Shown here: in pieces, positions 34,652 to 45,787 of the stretch
Layout of the letters: every line of letters begins with the position of its first letter
How positions within the stretch are numbered: the stretch's first letter is position 1
DNA from: Umbilicaria muhlenbergii
Taxonomy: Eukaryota; Ascomycota; Lecanoromycetes; Umbilicariales; Umbilicariaceae
Direction: 5' to 3'
Assembly (NCBI GenBank): GCA_000611775.1
Contig: KK106983.1
Location: 1,980,808-2,044,807 of the forward strand
DNA: 64,000 nt
Program-made: the position numbers and the translations under genes
Notes under the pieces: generated by a model
The model's input: only the letters and a program-made list of their open reading frames with translations
Databases searched by the model: none
What the model was told of the DNA's origin: nothing

Positions 34652-37600
34652 CTCATGATCAGCAAAGGCACGGTTTGTTCAGAAGGAGAACAGATCACTC
34701 TGAATGACACATCAGTTTTATGCCCTGAATGACACTACCATCAAATCAAACTACCCAATGAAGTGAATTGAGCTCATTATGCAACAAGTTTCACAACCTT
34801 GCGCAGAAGTAATATTTCAAGTAGACGCTTCAAACAGTTACTGAGTCATCTCAGTATGTGAGGAACAAGCGTATAAGACAGCTTTTCAGAGCATCATCAG
34901 CCAGATGTGTTACCTTAGGATGAAACAGAGATTGACTGAAGGATCAGTAATGTACACCTGAATGAAAAATTTAATGATTAGTCAAATCTCAGCGCCGGAG
35001 AGTGAGCCTGTGTTATTGAACGCAATGTCAGGAAAGACAGTCTTTGCTAATTTCCTTGATGATGACATAAGAGGTGATTATTCATTTGAGGCTCTACACA
35101 ACTTCCTACACAATCACTACTTTTCATGATTGATGTGGGCTGAACTGACCCTTAACCCAAAGAAGTGCCAATTTTTTGTGTATGAAGTAACAGTACTAAG
35201 ATATAGGAAAACAAGGGAAGGCATCCACTCATCAGTCAACAAAGTGACAGCTATTAAGGATTATCTGACTTCAGTGAATGAAGAAAGTCTGAACACATTC
35301 CTAATGATGCTGCTCTACCTCACTGACATGATTCCTGGGAGGGCTGATCTGTCTACAGTCATGAAAGAGGCCATTCAGTATGAAGTGACAGAACATTAGG
35401 TTAATGGTTGAAAATGAACAAAAAGATGAGTGATGAGATTTAACTGAGGAGCCACTCAACAGTCAGCCTTTGAGGTAGCAAAGGAGGCAGTGATCAACAA
35501 TTGCATTACTGATGACAATTCAGAGTTGCAGTACCACCTGTCAACGGATGCATTCAAGTATGAAATCAGGGGATGATTATTTCAACTCTCAACTACATCA
35601 GCGGGAATCCTATCAAGCTGGCAAATGTTGAAGCTAGAAAAAACGGTAATGTTCCTCTCATTCAAGTTGCAAGATCAGGAAACATGATACCACATGACAG
35701 AATGAGAGGCTTTGGCAGTGATTAAATGCCTGAAGGTTATTAGATGACTAGTTCTGAGATCCTCTTTTTCAATCAAACTCTATACTGATCATCAGGCTTT
35801 AGTGACAGTCTTGCAGAGTGATGACGCCCGTGGTTGAATTGTGAGATGGCAAGCCCGCCTATCAGAGTATGATTTGAAGATCAAGCACATTCCTGGAAAG
35901 GAATTACTAATTGCTGATGAACTGTCTCATTGTGGGAAATATTGAACAGAGCAACCAGAAGGGCCTACATTACTCAGCCTCTCATGTTTCACAGCTGCAA
36001 CAGCACCCTACACAGAATTGTCAACCACAACAGAAATGATGATGAGAGCGGTAGTGGAATTGCCAACTGTAACGGAAATAATGACAAGAACGGAGACGGA
36101 AGACCCACAAATGAAGACAACCTCAGAGGGGGGCAACTCATCTACAGGAGCAATGAAACTGGCAGGAAGCTTAAAAGGATGAGAAGAATGACTGATTGAC
36201 TCATGATATGATGACATTATGTCATATAAGCTCACTGAACAAGTACCTGAAGATAAGGGAAGGACCTATCTATGAAGCATCAAGAAAAAGGTGAACAAAT
36301 ATGTGTTGATAGGCACAACTATTTCAGCTTTGAGTTTTCAGGAAAGGTCAGGACAAATCAGCTGATGCTGTAAGAAGGATGAGGTAAGGGAGATATTGAA
36401 ATTGCTGCATGAAGTACATGAACACTTCACAGAACAAATCACCCTCAAGCATGCAATGAGGAGACTCTACTGGCTGAATCAAGCAGGGGACATCTCAAAA
36501 TACTGCAGATCTTGCCTTAATTGTCAATTATCAAGACCTCTGAAATCATCAAAAGGACTGCTACCTATCATACACTTGCAACTGATGAACATGATGAGGA
36601 TTGACTTTATCAGATCATTCAGGCTCATTGCAGTCAGTGAAGCCTGATACATTATCATTGCAGTGAACTACATGACAAGATTCCTATGAGCACAGGCAGT
36701 CTCATCAGCAACCTCAGTGAACACACTGAAATTTGTGAAATGAATAATTAAATACTTCAGCTGGCCCTGAGCCTTCTACTCAGACAATGGATCACACTTT
36801 ACTGAAGGGATATTTCCCAAGACATTGAAAGAGATGAAGATCAAGCATTTCTTGGCTTCAATTCATCATTCATCCTCAGTAGGCCTGGCAGAGAGGTATG
36901 TACAAATTGTATTAATCAGCTTACAGGCGGCTCTACAGGCCTCAGGGGAATTTATCCTCATGTGGGACTATTTTCTGAAGGAAGTGATCAATGCAGTGAA
37001 CACGTGAACCATTAAGACCTTCAGCTACACCTCAGTGCAGCTATTATTGAGATACTCACCTAAGTATTTCAAGGATGCTCCGTCAATTGAGGAGGAGGTT
37101 TGAACAGAGTTGTTGATGAAAATGATAAATAAAGAGGAAACAGGGAATTGAACCTCAGAAGGACAGCTGTACTTTGCCAGATTAACAGCACTGAATGAGA
37201 GAAGGAACCTTGCAGTATCAAGATAAATCAAACAGGCAGAGTCAACGGAGGAGAAGACCACTCAGGTGAGGATCTGAATGAAGTCACAAGAGAGAGATTT
37301 GATCCTGCTATGAAGATTGGCTTTGACAACACAACAGAGTTGAAAGCTAAAGCCAAGATGAGAGGGACCTTACCTGTTGAAAGAGGTTACTCATCACAGT
37401 CAGTCAGGATGGTTGTATGCCCTTCATGAGGAGAAGGCAGTTGAGAAATATCATGTAAATGATATGAAAGTTTTCATTCCACGGGTTGAGCACAATCAAC
37501 CAGATGAGACCTTCCGGGCTATGGATCAGGTGGTGAAGGACGTGGAGGATGAATTGAAGAGAGTCATTGTCAAAGAAGATCAAGAGGTAGAGCATGAGGA

Positions 37601-37700
37601 AGCAACATGAAACACTCAGGCCCCTCTGAATGAATCCTGGTGGACAGACTTCATCAACTACCCGGAGGAAGATTTGAAGGAACAGGATCCTGCCTACTGA
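34652..37700 (+). pseudogene. Element A pol remains continued (RT, RNase H, integrase)
   Basis: Reverse transcriptase to about 35.4 kb (FLDDDI in place of the YxDD box, LTLNPKKCQFF). RNase H about 35.45-35.93 kb. Integrase about 36.25-37.0 kb with the zinc-binding half (HEHF...CRSCLNCQ) and a core ending near SSVGLAERYVQ. A C-terminal tail runs to about 37.7 kb. Broken at many points. Confidence 0.82.
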
Positions 37701-37757
37701 GCATGACGTGCAGTGAACTTAGGTCCGCTCACGTAGTGCGGCCCGTAGGACTAGAGT

Positions 37758-37780
37758 AGGCACGAGGAAAGGACGTGCCT
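37758..37780. repeat. Short hairpin in element A
   Basis: AGGCACG and CGTGCCT arms with a 9-nt loop, between the pol end and the third ORF. Role unknown. Confidence 0.45.
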
Positions 37781-38189
37781 TAAGGTGAGGAAGGAAGGTG
37801 AGGAAACTAAAGACTATCAGGCAGATGCCATATTCAGACTCTCAGAGAAGAATAGTCAATACGCAGTACGAATAAGGAACTATTATTAACAAGAATACTA
37901 GGAGACGGGTCTACGAAGAATAATGGTTGACCAAGGAGTGCGGTTCATAGCGATTACCACCTTACCCGAGCTGCAGAAAATGGAACAATAGGTGGATCAA
38001 CACACCGAGCCAGAGGAATAGCAGGCGGGAGGAACATAGTAACAAGACGGCGGGGAAATCATCAATTGGGGAGAGGTTGAGGAAAGGATCAGTTACGGCC
38101 GGCAGACCTAGCAGAAAATAATCAAGTACTGATATAGGAATGAGTTCTGGAGACCACTGCTGAAGAACAGAGCATTCACTCTCGCGACC

Positions 38190-40134
38190 CGCTTTGAGAT
38201 GAAGGTGATTGACATCCACGAACCCTTTACGCTTCCTACAACTCCTACAACTACACCAACTCATGGCTACCTAAGGGAACCCACAACACCACTCACTTCA
38301 GTATCAGAGAGTCAAGTGAAGAAAAGTTGATAATCAACACACTACTCCTCTATCTCAGTTGAGACAAGGGAATCCTCAACATACATCCTCAGGCAGTTGC
38401 TCAATTTGAGCGGAACACTTCATAACCGTCTTACTCTGACCTCACTAAAGCACGCAATGACGCCAGCTGAACTACAAGCCCTGATGGAGGACAAGACGTC
38501 AGAGTTTGAACTCTCACCTTATGAATCATTTGTCCCGGCACTTCCGCTTGTCGATTCTACAATTTTCCCTGAGAACGATTACGGCCAGCAGTTCCAGGAC
38601 GATCAAGCTAGGAAGGAATTCAGAGAAACTGAGATGAAGTTGAAAGTGATGAAAGACTCAAACCTGAAGATGGAGAGTCAGCTGAACACTGAGAAGGTTA
38701 CAGGGAGCACTGCAGAACTGAATGATGACACAGTTGAGGAAAAAGGACAGGATAGTGAGGAGAGAGTGAAGAAGAGCGTGAAGCAAAGTAAGGCAAATGC
38801 TGGTATAATGGTACTTGGAGGAGGAGATAAGCCTAGGCGCTCAACAATTACTTCAGGAAAGGTGATGGAAATTTGAGCAGCCCTGATGAGAAGTACAAAG
38901 GCTCAAGTAGAAAGAGAGAAGGATGAGGAGAAGATAGTGATTAAAAGGATAAATAAGAAAGGGACAAAGGCTGGATTGATGAAGACAGTTGATGATATCT
39001 TGAGGGTCAGGAAACGGGGACCTGCTCTGCAAGAAGAAACTGAGGATCAATTAAGAGAGGGACAAACTAAGAAACAGAGGGCGGACCATCAGAAGAGGAC
39101 CACAGCGGCACGTCAAGTGGTGAGAGAGGAACTTCTGAATGAGGAAACACCTCATCAAATAAGGATCAGCAACGGTGAAGCAGGCATCACTGAAGAGCAT
39201 CAATCATCAGCGGCAATGAACCTGAACCTGACGGAACCATCAGAAGGCCAGCCAACTGAGGAGGAACCAGCATTTGGGGAAGAAGGAGAAAGTTCATTGG
39301 AAAGTGACACAGATGTATCTGTTAGTGAAGTCTTTCCTAATGGAACCACGGAGACTTGAAACCTACACGCCACATGATCAGATCAAGATATCATTCATGA
39401 AATGAGGGAAGCCTATAAAGAACGACGAGTCATGAAATTGAGCCAACAAGATGCAGAGATCTGGGACTGAAGGGGAAAGTTAAGGAAGCGGTATCTCTAT
39501 TTACTACAATTACCGGTTTCTCGCAACAATGTCACTACCCTGACAAGGGAAGAGAAGCAGCGGTTCTTGGAAGGGACACTGAAGAAATACTGGTTCCAGG
39601 ATCTGAGCATGATGGTGAGTGCCTCAGGGAATCTACGCAAACGAAAGATGCCGGCATTCATTCAGCCAAGACAATCCAGGGAACTGTTTGAATCATCAGT
39701 CTACAAGCCTGAAGGCATTCTACCAAGCAAGCAAAACTACGTCAATGTCCTCGCTGAAGTAACGAAGATCAAGCCCACAGCCGGTACCTTCAGAGGACTT
39801 AGAATGTTCAAGGTTCAAGCAAAGTTGGTGGAAGGAGGAGTAGCGTTGGGAGAAAGAGAAGCAGCAATTGAGAATGCAATGGAAGCATTTTGAAGGCAGA
39901 CGGCTCAGAATGAATCAAACGCTATCAAAGAGAATCAAAGACTGAGGAAGGAGAATACTCAATTGAAGGCAGAACTCAAGAGGATCAAGGTGGAAAGGGA
40001 TGACTTCCAGACATCATACCAACATTTGTTGGAGAAGAAAGCCGAAGAGGAACTGGAAGAACCCGCAGAAGACCCATTGATTCCAGTGGATTTTGAAGAA
40101 GGGGTGGTGGAGTCGGTTGAGAAAGAAATGGCAT
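38190..40134 (+). pseudogene. Element A third ORF remains, downstream of integrase
   Basis: One reading frame stays largely open over nearly 2 kb, in contrast to gag-pol of the same copy. The visible content is hydrophilic and charged: Glu/Lys-rich coiled-coil-like stretches (REKDEEKIVIKRINKK, KENQRLRKENTQLKAEL), a basic central part (RKRKMPAFIQPRQSRE) and an acidic C-terminal part. No signal peptide or membrane segment, so not an obvious envelope. It sits where env or accessory genes occur. Broken, with about three or four breaks. No family recognised. Confidence 0.6.
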
Positions 40135-40236
40135 GAAACCCCTCCCATCGACAACAATTCCACTACGGAAGACACTACACCTGCGATGACCATTGAACCA
40201 GGATTCAAAAGGGGTGGTATCCAACCGACCAATTTC

Positions 40237-40439
40237 TGCTTTTGGGGCTTGACAGGCCTTTTGACCATGGCGGTCAACTATTCATTATGCTGATATTATT
40301 AGCCAGGGACTGACCAGCCATCCTGTCTTAGGCTTGGCTTGGGTTTTGCTTTGGGTCTCGACAGGCCTTTCGACCAGGACGGTCGACGATTTATTATGCT
40401 GATATTGTTAGCCAGCGACTGACCAACCATCCTGTCTTT
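40237..40439 (+). repeat. Two tandem copies of about 110 bp near the 3' end of element A
   Basis: Copies at about 40237-40329 and 40347-40439 share GACAGGCCTTT, ATTATGCTGATATT and CCATCCTGTCTT in order, with scattered mismatches. Located between the third ORF and the 3' LTR. Confidence 0.8.
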
Positions 40440-40637
40440 GGGGGAGACTACACCCAGACACCAAGGCTAGGAGGCATACAGTGCAGCTGCGGACTAGGAG
40501 AGTCTTGCCTTTTGCGATCAGCGTTGATTCTTATTTGCTGTAGCACGTCTCGGGGGAGGTGCTTTAGGGCCTTGGCCATGGGTTGCTTCTAGGTGGCCGT
40601 ATGAGGTTGTTTGAGGAGTCTTCCCTTGTCTCTGGGC

Positions 40638-40658
40638 AAAAGGGGAGAGTATGGGGGA
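40638..40658 (+). other. Polypurine tract of element A
   Basis: CAAAAGGGGAGAGTATGGGG and one more base, just before the right LTR. Confidence 0.6.
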
Positions 40659-40662
40659 CCTC

Positions 40663-40793
40663 TGTGGAGCTATTACGTAACCACACCCCGCCCCTACATA
40701 TTCTCTACGACCAGCAGTCCTCTAGCTTTAGCATCCTACTAGCCAACCAATCCACTTATTGCTTTGAGCTTCCTCCCGTTGTCTAGGGTCACA
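40663..40793 (+). repeat. Right LTR of element A
   Basis: 131 bp, same length as the left LTR; followed by ACAC. Confidence 0.9.
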
Positions 40794-41680
40794 ACACCTT
40801 CCGCACATCGACGCCGCACTCTAACCGAAACCTACATCAGTAGCCCAAACCCCGGCCTAAAACCCGTCTTTGAATCTCAGTAGCATCACTCATTCATTTC
40901 TACGGGCGGACTTCAGCGTAGGCGCACTGCACCCAGGCAGTCAGCACATGGCGGTAAGAGAACCAGACACACGTCACGTATGATGCGAGAACCCCTGAGC
41001 AAATCTCCGAACGAGCCGTTGCGGATTTCCAAGTACGTTGCTACAAGTGACAATATTCAGCCAAGGCCCCTCCTGATATCACAACAGCAAAAGCAATATA
41101 CTTAAGCCCTCAACAGGTACTCAAGTAGAAGAGATCTGCAGCTTCTATTATTGCTGCATCAACAGATCTGTCCTGTCTCTTGGAGTGCTTGAGGGGGCCC
41201 CTCAGCTGAGGGCTGGCCGTTTCTCTCTCAATGCACGACATATGTCCGATTCTCCTACAAGCACAATGAGCACGTGGCTTGTTAGCCCGAGGGTCTCCAC
41301 GGAGTCATATAAAGCGACCAAAACGCAAGCGTTGAAGCCATCAGTCATTGCCCATAAGAAACCTATATATTCCCTCAAAGCCAGTTACTTCAGACCGCAA
41401 TCTCCAAAACTCAAATCGCAACACACCCGTGCAGTGTCTAATGGTATATAGCTACCTAGTAAAAGAAAGCCAAAGCCAAAGCCAACCCAAAAGCGCCACA
41501 ACCCCCCCGAAGCCGTCACCAAGCAATCGTAAAACAAAGATATTGAGCTTTCCTCCCTCGCTGCCTTGCAAGGCCCGTGTAGGTCCATTTCTATACATAC
41601 CCAGACAATTTCCCCAGTCCACACGCCCACACCACCCAAGCCTCCTCCCTCCGCCCGCCCCAACCTTCCGCAAGTCCCAC
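40794..41680. other. Intergenic region
   Basis: 0.89 kb from element A to the ferric reductase stop. Contains the 14-bp perfect palindrome CCCTCAGCTGAGGG at 41199-41212, which recurs at 49031-49044. Open frames here are short and unrecognised. Confidence 0.5.
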
Positions 41681-43861
41681 CTACCACCCAAACGTCTCAC
41701 TATGCATCGTGACACTCGGCCCCTCGGCCGTAATACAAGCCGCCACCGCATCTCTCGTATCATGCAGCAGACTCGCCGGCCCACAGACCCCGACGGCAAC
41801 CCGATCATCCACTCCGACCTCCGCAACCGCGCGCTTAACGATAGCACCGACACGCGGGCGGCCCAGTTGGATCTCCAGCGAGAAAAGCGACGGGCTCGTC
41901 GAGAGGCACGTGCCACCTTTCTCCGGGTCCCGAGGAGCCGACGAACCCGACGTGGTGGGGCTGATTTTGGCTTCCTCGGGGAATCGGAGCGAGCGGGGGG
42001 GAGTGGGGGCGACGGTGGAGCTGGCGCTGATGGAGTCTTCGGGGCCGGGGGAGAGGGAGGGGACTTTTGAGTTTGCGGCGGAGACGGAGCAGTGGATGAT
42101 CAGGTTGATGCGGGGGTCTTCGCGGAGTTGGTGGATTTCTTTTTCGAACCAGGTGAGGGTTTCTGTGATGGTGTTAGCTACGTTTAGGCACTTTGGTCAT
42201 GCAGAAGCTTGAGGCTGACCTTGGAACTTGACGACCCAGACGAAGTCTACCGATATTTTCTGTTGGGGGCCCACGTTGCGGACGATGTCAGTGGCAATGG
42301 CAAAGGCGAAACTGGCGCCGCTACCGCCAGCTACGAGGACGACCTTGTCGAACTTTTTGAAATCAGGCGTTGCGCCATAAGGGCCATCGAGCGAACATCT
42401 CAGTCTGGCGTCTGGAGCCTCCAGTGCATGTTTCAGCAAATCCGAAGTAAAGCCATCGTGCGCCTTGAGTACGAACTCGACAGGATTTGCCGAGACGAGA
42501 GTAACAGGATGGGTTTCCGCGGCACGTATGGCAGGAATCCAAAGGAAAGCATGAGAGCCTGGTGAAGCTTTGATGGATCGTCGCAGCACCACTCGGGTTG
42601 CGTTGTTGGGGAGGGCAATGATACTGGCGGTGTTGCCGTAAAAGTACCAGCTTGTCTTTGCGAACCGGAGAGCGCGGTCTAGGAACCAAATGCTACCTGC
42701 GAAGAGCACGATGACGAGAGTTCTTGTAGCAAGGTCGGGTCGATGTAAGCCGACGGTGATGAGGATGACGATGATCATCGAGACGTGGATTACGTAGAAG
42801 ACTAAACCATGTAAGCCTTGCAAGCCTGCGTGGTGGCTTATAGACGCATCAGCTTACCCTCATAGCGTCGCCTGCGAACAACAGAGAACGTAGATGCAAA
42901 CATTGTGAGCAGCGCAAACACAGCGATGGGCTATAACAGTCAGCATAGTCCGGTGCACGGAGTGAGGGGCGGAAGATCCCCTCGGGTGCTGTTACACAAG
43001 CATCTGTGCCCGGAATGAGGGGCGGGAGCCCGCTTGGGGCGGATACACTGCAGTAAAAGGTGTCAAACTTACTCCGACATATTGATCGCGCTCTTTGAAT
43101 AGATACAAGACATGGTTCTGTTTGAATGTGATGGCATATAATACCCCGTGCAGAACGGCCGCAAAAACAGTCCAGTAACCCGCAATCTAAGTTTGACGTT
43201 AGCGAAGACCTGCCTCACGTGCCTCACGAGAAAGTATGAGGCTTGCCTGGTGCAGCGGCTGCAGTTTCTCGTACGACGTTGCCGACAGAAATGCCAGGGG
43301 CGTGTTCTTCAAGCCCAAGAAGAAGACCAAAGCCAAGTTGACAACAGCGATCCCTTTAGAGCGAGAGTATTAGCGAGGTCATAGCGTCGGCGAATTGCCC
43401 TGCGTATGGACAGCAGACTTACATCCAAAGCGCTTAGCGAAACTACTAATCAGTGGCTTGAAGTGGTATTGAATGAGTGATGGGCTCAATATCAGCACAA
43501 TGTTTATGGCGAGGTAAGCGACGACCACAATCGTACGATCGAGGCGATAGCCAGCGAATCGGCGAAAGAGGAAACGCCGAACACCCCTACCATGTTGTGT
43601 TAGCATACGTATATGGTCGAATAGAAAGATTGTTAACCTCTGCCATCTCACAACAGTTTTCGTGACTCGACCGTTTTGTTTAGGCGCATAACGATGGTAG
43701 CAGAACCTTGTCCAGTGGTATATAATGAACAAGCCCATCAGGGCAGAGATGGCGACAGCGAAGTACTTGGCTGTCCTGACATTGAGTAGATGTTGTCGAA
43801 GCCTCAACGCTGGGGGAACAGCGGCATAACCTGCTGCTCCTCCGGTAGTAGCAGAGGCCAT
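41681..43861 (-). CDS. FRE-type ferric-chelate reductase / ferric reductase transmembrane component
   Basis: Plasma-membrane flavocytochrome that reduces ferric chelates with NADPH for iron uptake. Seven exons: 43861-43638, 43586-43423, 43353-43247, 43186-43073, 42930-42858, 42825-42220, 42162-41681; 589 aa with all phases consistent. Intron 1 is only 51 nt and in frame, and intron 3 begins with GC instead of GT. The ferric-reductase-like membrane domain carries two HX13H pairs, His164/His178 (HQIAGYWTVFAAVLH) and His241/His255 (HVSMIIVILITVGLH), which bind two haems. The FAD region has HPVTLVS. The NADPH part has VVLVAGGSGASFAFAIATDI and FVWVVKFQ, and the C-terminus is TMHSETFGW, typical for the family. 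A Ser/Pro-rich insert near residues 450-490 separates NADPH motifs. An iron-GATA-type site lies upstream at 44507-44515. Confidence 0.93.
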
Positions 43862-45787
43862 GGTACGAGAGAGCACTGCAAGGGTGGAGTCTGCGAGACA
43901 CGAGGTGAATGGAGGGACCGGTAGATGTAAGCATAGGAAGGAACGAAGGTTAGTAAGGGTACCACAGGTCTTGTATAACTATTAGAGAAGGACTGTCCGA
44001 CCGGAGTCCGACCACGTCATGCCAAATGGGTGTGGTCGGACACGCGTCCCCTAGCTGGGAAGGCAGACACAGCTATGGGTTTCTGCGCAGACGGGGCATG
44101 AGGCACGAAAGGAATCCAACGGACGATAAGTTCGTTGGTCGAAGGCGGAAGCGCCCGAGACGGCAAGTCACAAGTGGACTGTGCGAAAACGTATTGCATG
44201 GAGCGCTGCAGCGCTGCAGCGCAGAAGGCATGGGAAGTGGGGGAGATATGGAATCCCAGCGAAATCTTTGGGTAACAGCAGGAGATCTAATCAGATCACA
44301 GCGCTTGACGGGTTCCTTAGGGTCAGCGTGGAGACTCAAAAGCAAGTACGACACATAAAATAAGAAGGCGCACTTTCAAGGCGGCAGCAACGGTGAGGGA
44401 GAGTTTTGACGGAAATATGACGGTTGAGGAAGTCAGTAAAGTGGGATCCATGGGATCGCTGGTGCGGCAGGCAGAAAGAGTAGGCGGGGGAGCCCCTCCG
44501 GTAATCTTATCAGATCGGTTGTCATCAAATTGACGGATCTGATGCTCGCACACTTAGGTTGTTCCAGCTCGCGTGTCGGGCGTAGGATCGACCTCGATTG
44601 CAGTAGCAACGGAGGACCCGCTACGAAGAAGAACCCACTGCCTAAGAAAGCACCAACCTCAGGCCGTAAGAATACGAGTTCCGTCGGTTTCTAGATGCCA
44701 CTGGGCCCTGTCATCCCCTGTGATCCGCGGCAACAAGACGTCCATGTTGCAGTCCGTTATTGCTTGGAAGGGCCGCTTGTTCTGACCCGACGCCTGCTGA
44801 TCGCTCCGACTGGAGCGGAGACTTGGCAAGGAGAGGAAGGCAACTCCGCACCGGCCCTTTCCGGAAAGAGAGAGTTTCCTTACGCGAGAGAGGCGAAGAT
44901 CTAAGAAAGGACTTTGTTGAAGCATTCCAACTATGTTCAATATGGAAGGTGAGTATAGACGACCTTGCAGAGGTGAGATCAAATTAAGGCGTGAGACTGA
45001 TGGGTGCCTGCATCGTAAGAGTTAATGCAGGGGCAGTTGGCGAAGTCGGCCGCGGGAGATGTTCGGCGCTATGAGACAGCCTCGCCCGGAATCCTTCGGC
45101 AATCCTTTGCATCCTTTCATCCTTCACCAATCTCCTTGCGGCCTAAAGGCGTTCCGCGGGGTATAAGAAGAGCGCGGCCCGGGCCAGCCAGATTGCGGGT
45201 GCGGTGGTGTTGGATGAGCTTCCGCCTGAGCATTCTATGGAAAGTGTGCGGCTAGCAAACATCGCCTCCGCAGAGGGGGGTAAGATGTGAGAGCCTTTGG
45301 ATGCTGCTTATGATCTCTGGTGGTATGGCCGGAAGTGCGTCGGTGTATCCTATCATTTGTAGCCACCTACAAATAACGCACAGTGAGAAAGCCTCGTCTC
45401 TGCGATCGTCGCCCACGGCGAGTCAATTTGCTCAGACGTGGTCCAGCTGCGTCAGCAGCTCGCATGAGGTTTGGTTAAGCTCAGCTCCAGGCACAACAAG
45501 GTGTGGCATGACCCGTGGCGGGGAAAGTCTAGCGAAGAACGGGAGTCGATGTAGTTAACCGCAATGCCATCTACCGCAAAGCCATCTACCGCAATTGCAT
45601 GCCTTGGCCATCAAGACCCTTGATTTGGGTCGGAGGGTGTTCGCAGATCTTAAGCTGTGCTCCCAGATAGCATAAGCCCGTCGGAATCCCATGTTGGATA
45701 GAAATGCTTGGACGATTTCAGACTTGACGACGACTGCTTCTAAATCGCTGTGTCCCACCCCAGGAGGTGCCCTGCTACTGGGCTAGA
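43862..45787. other. Intergenic region between divergent genes, with promoters of both
   Basis: 1.9 kb. Seen in it: an iron-GATA-type site (separate entry), a 20-bp perfect palindrome built of GCGCTGCA units at 44203-44222, and GCCATCTACCGCAA twice in tandem (45566-45579, 45581-45594). GGGTATAAGAAG near 45160 is TATA-like. Many short open frames on both strands, none recognisable. Confidence 0.5.
44507..44515 (-). promoter_or_regulatory. Candidate iron-responsive GATA factor site upstream of ferric reductase
   Basis: TTATCAGAT, on the minus strand ATCTGATAA, is a full match to ATCWGATAA, the known site of fungal iron GATA repressors (SreA/Sre1/Fep1/Urbs1 family). It lies about 650 bp before the ferric reductase ATG. 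A near match, TAATCAGAT, is at about 44290. Function is inferred from gene type. Confidence 0.5.

Larger units (their letters stand above)
13846..40793 (+). mobile_element. Element A: Ty3/gypsy-type LTR retrotransposon fossil, enlarged by nested insertions
   Basis: Bounded by 131-bp LTRs (13846-13976, 40663-40793) that begin TGTGG and end GTCACA. Flanking ACAC at 13842-13845 and 40794-40797 fits a 4-bp target duplication. A tRNA-type primer site follows the left LTR and a purine tract precedes the right one. Removing element B (15800-23546) and the D/C insertion (25572-34646) leaves about 10 kb with gag, protease, RT, RNase H, integrase and a third ORF in order. Protease-to-integrase order puts it with Ty3/gypsy. 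It is broken, with dozens of breaks in gag-pol. The LTRs differ at about three sites, all C/T. It is the oldest layer, since everything else inserted into it. Confidence 0.88.

Noticed and set aside
13846-40793. A Starship-like or other giant cargo element
   Set aside because: Both ends are LTRs with primer site and purine tract, the inner parts are LTR retroelements, and no tyrosine-recombinase captain gene or host cargo genes are seen.
13846-40793. LTR divergence as a molecular clock for the insertions
   Set aside because: All differences are transitions of a repeat-directed type, and the outermost (oldest) element has the most similar LTRs, so divergence does not track age here.
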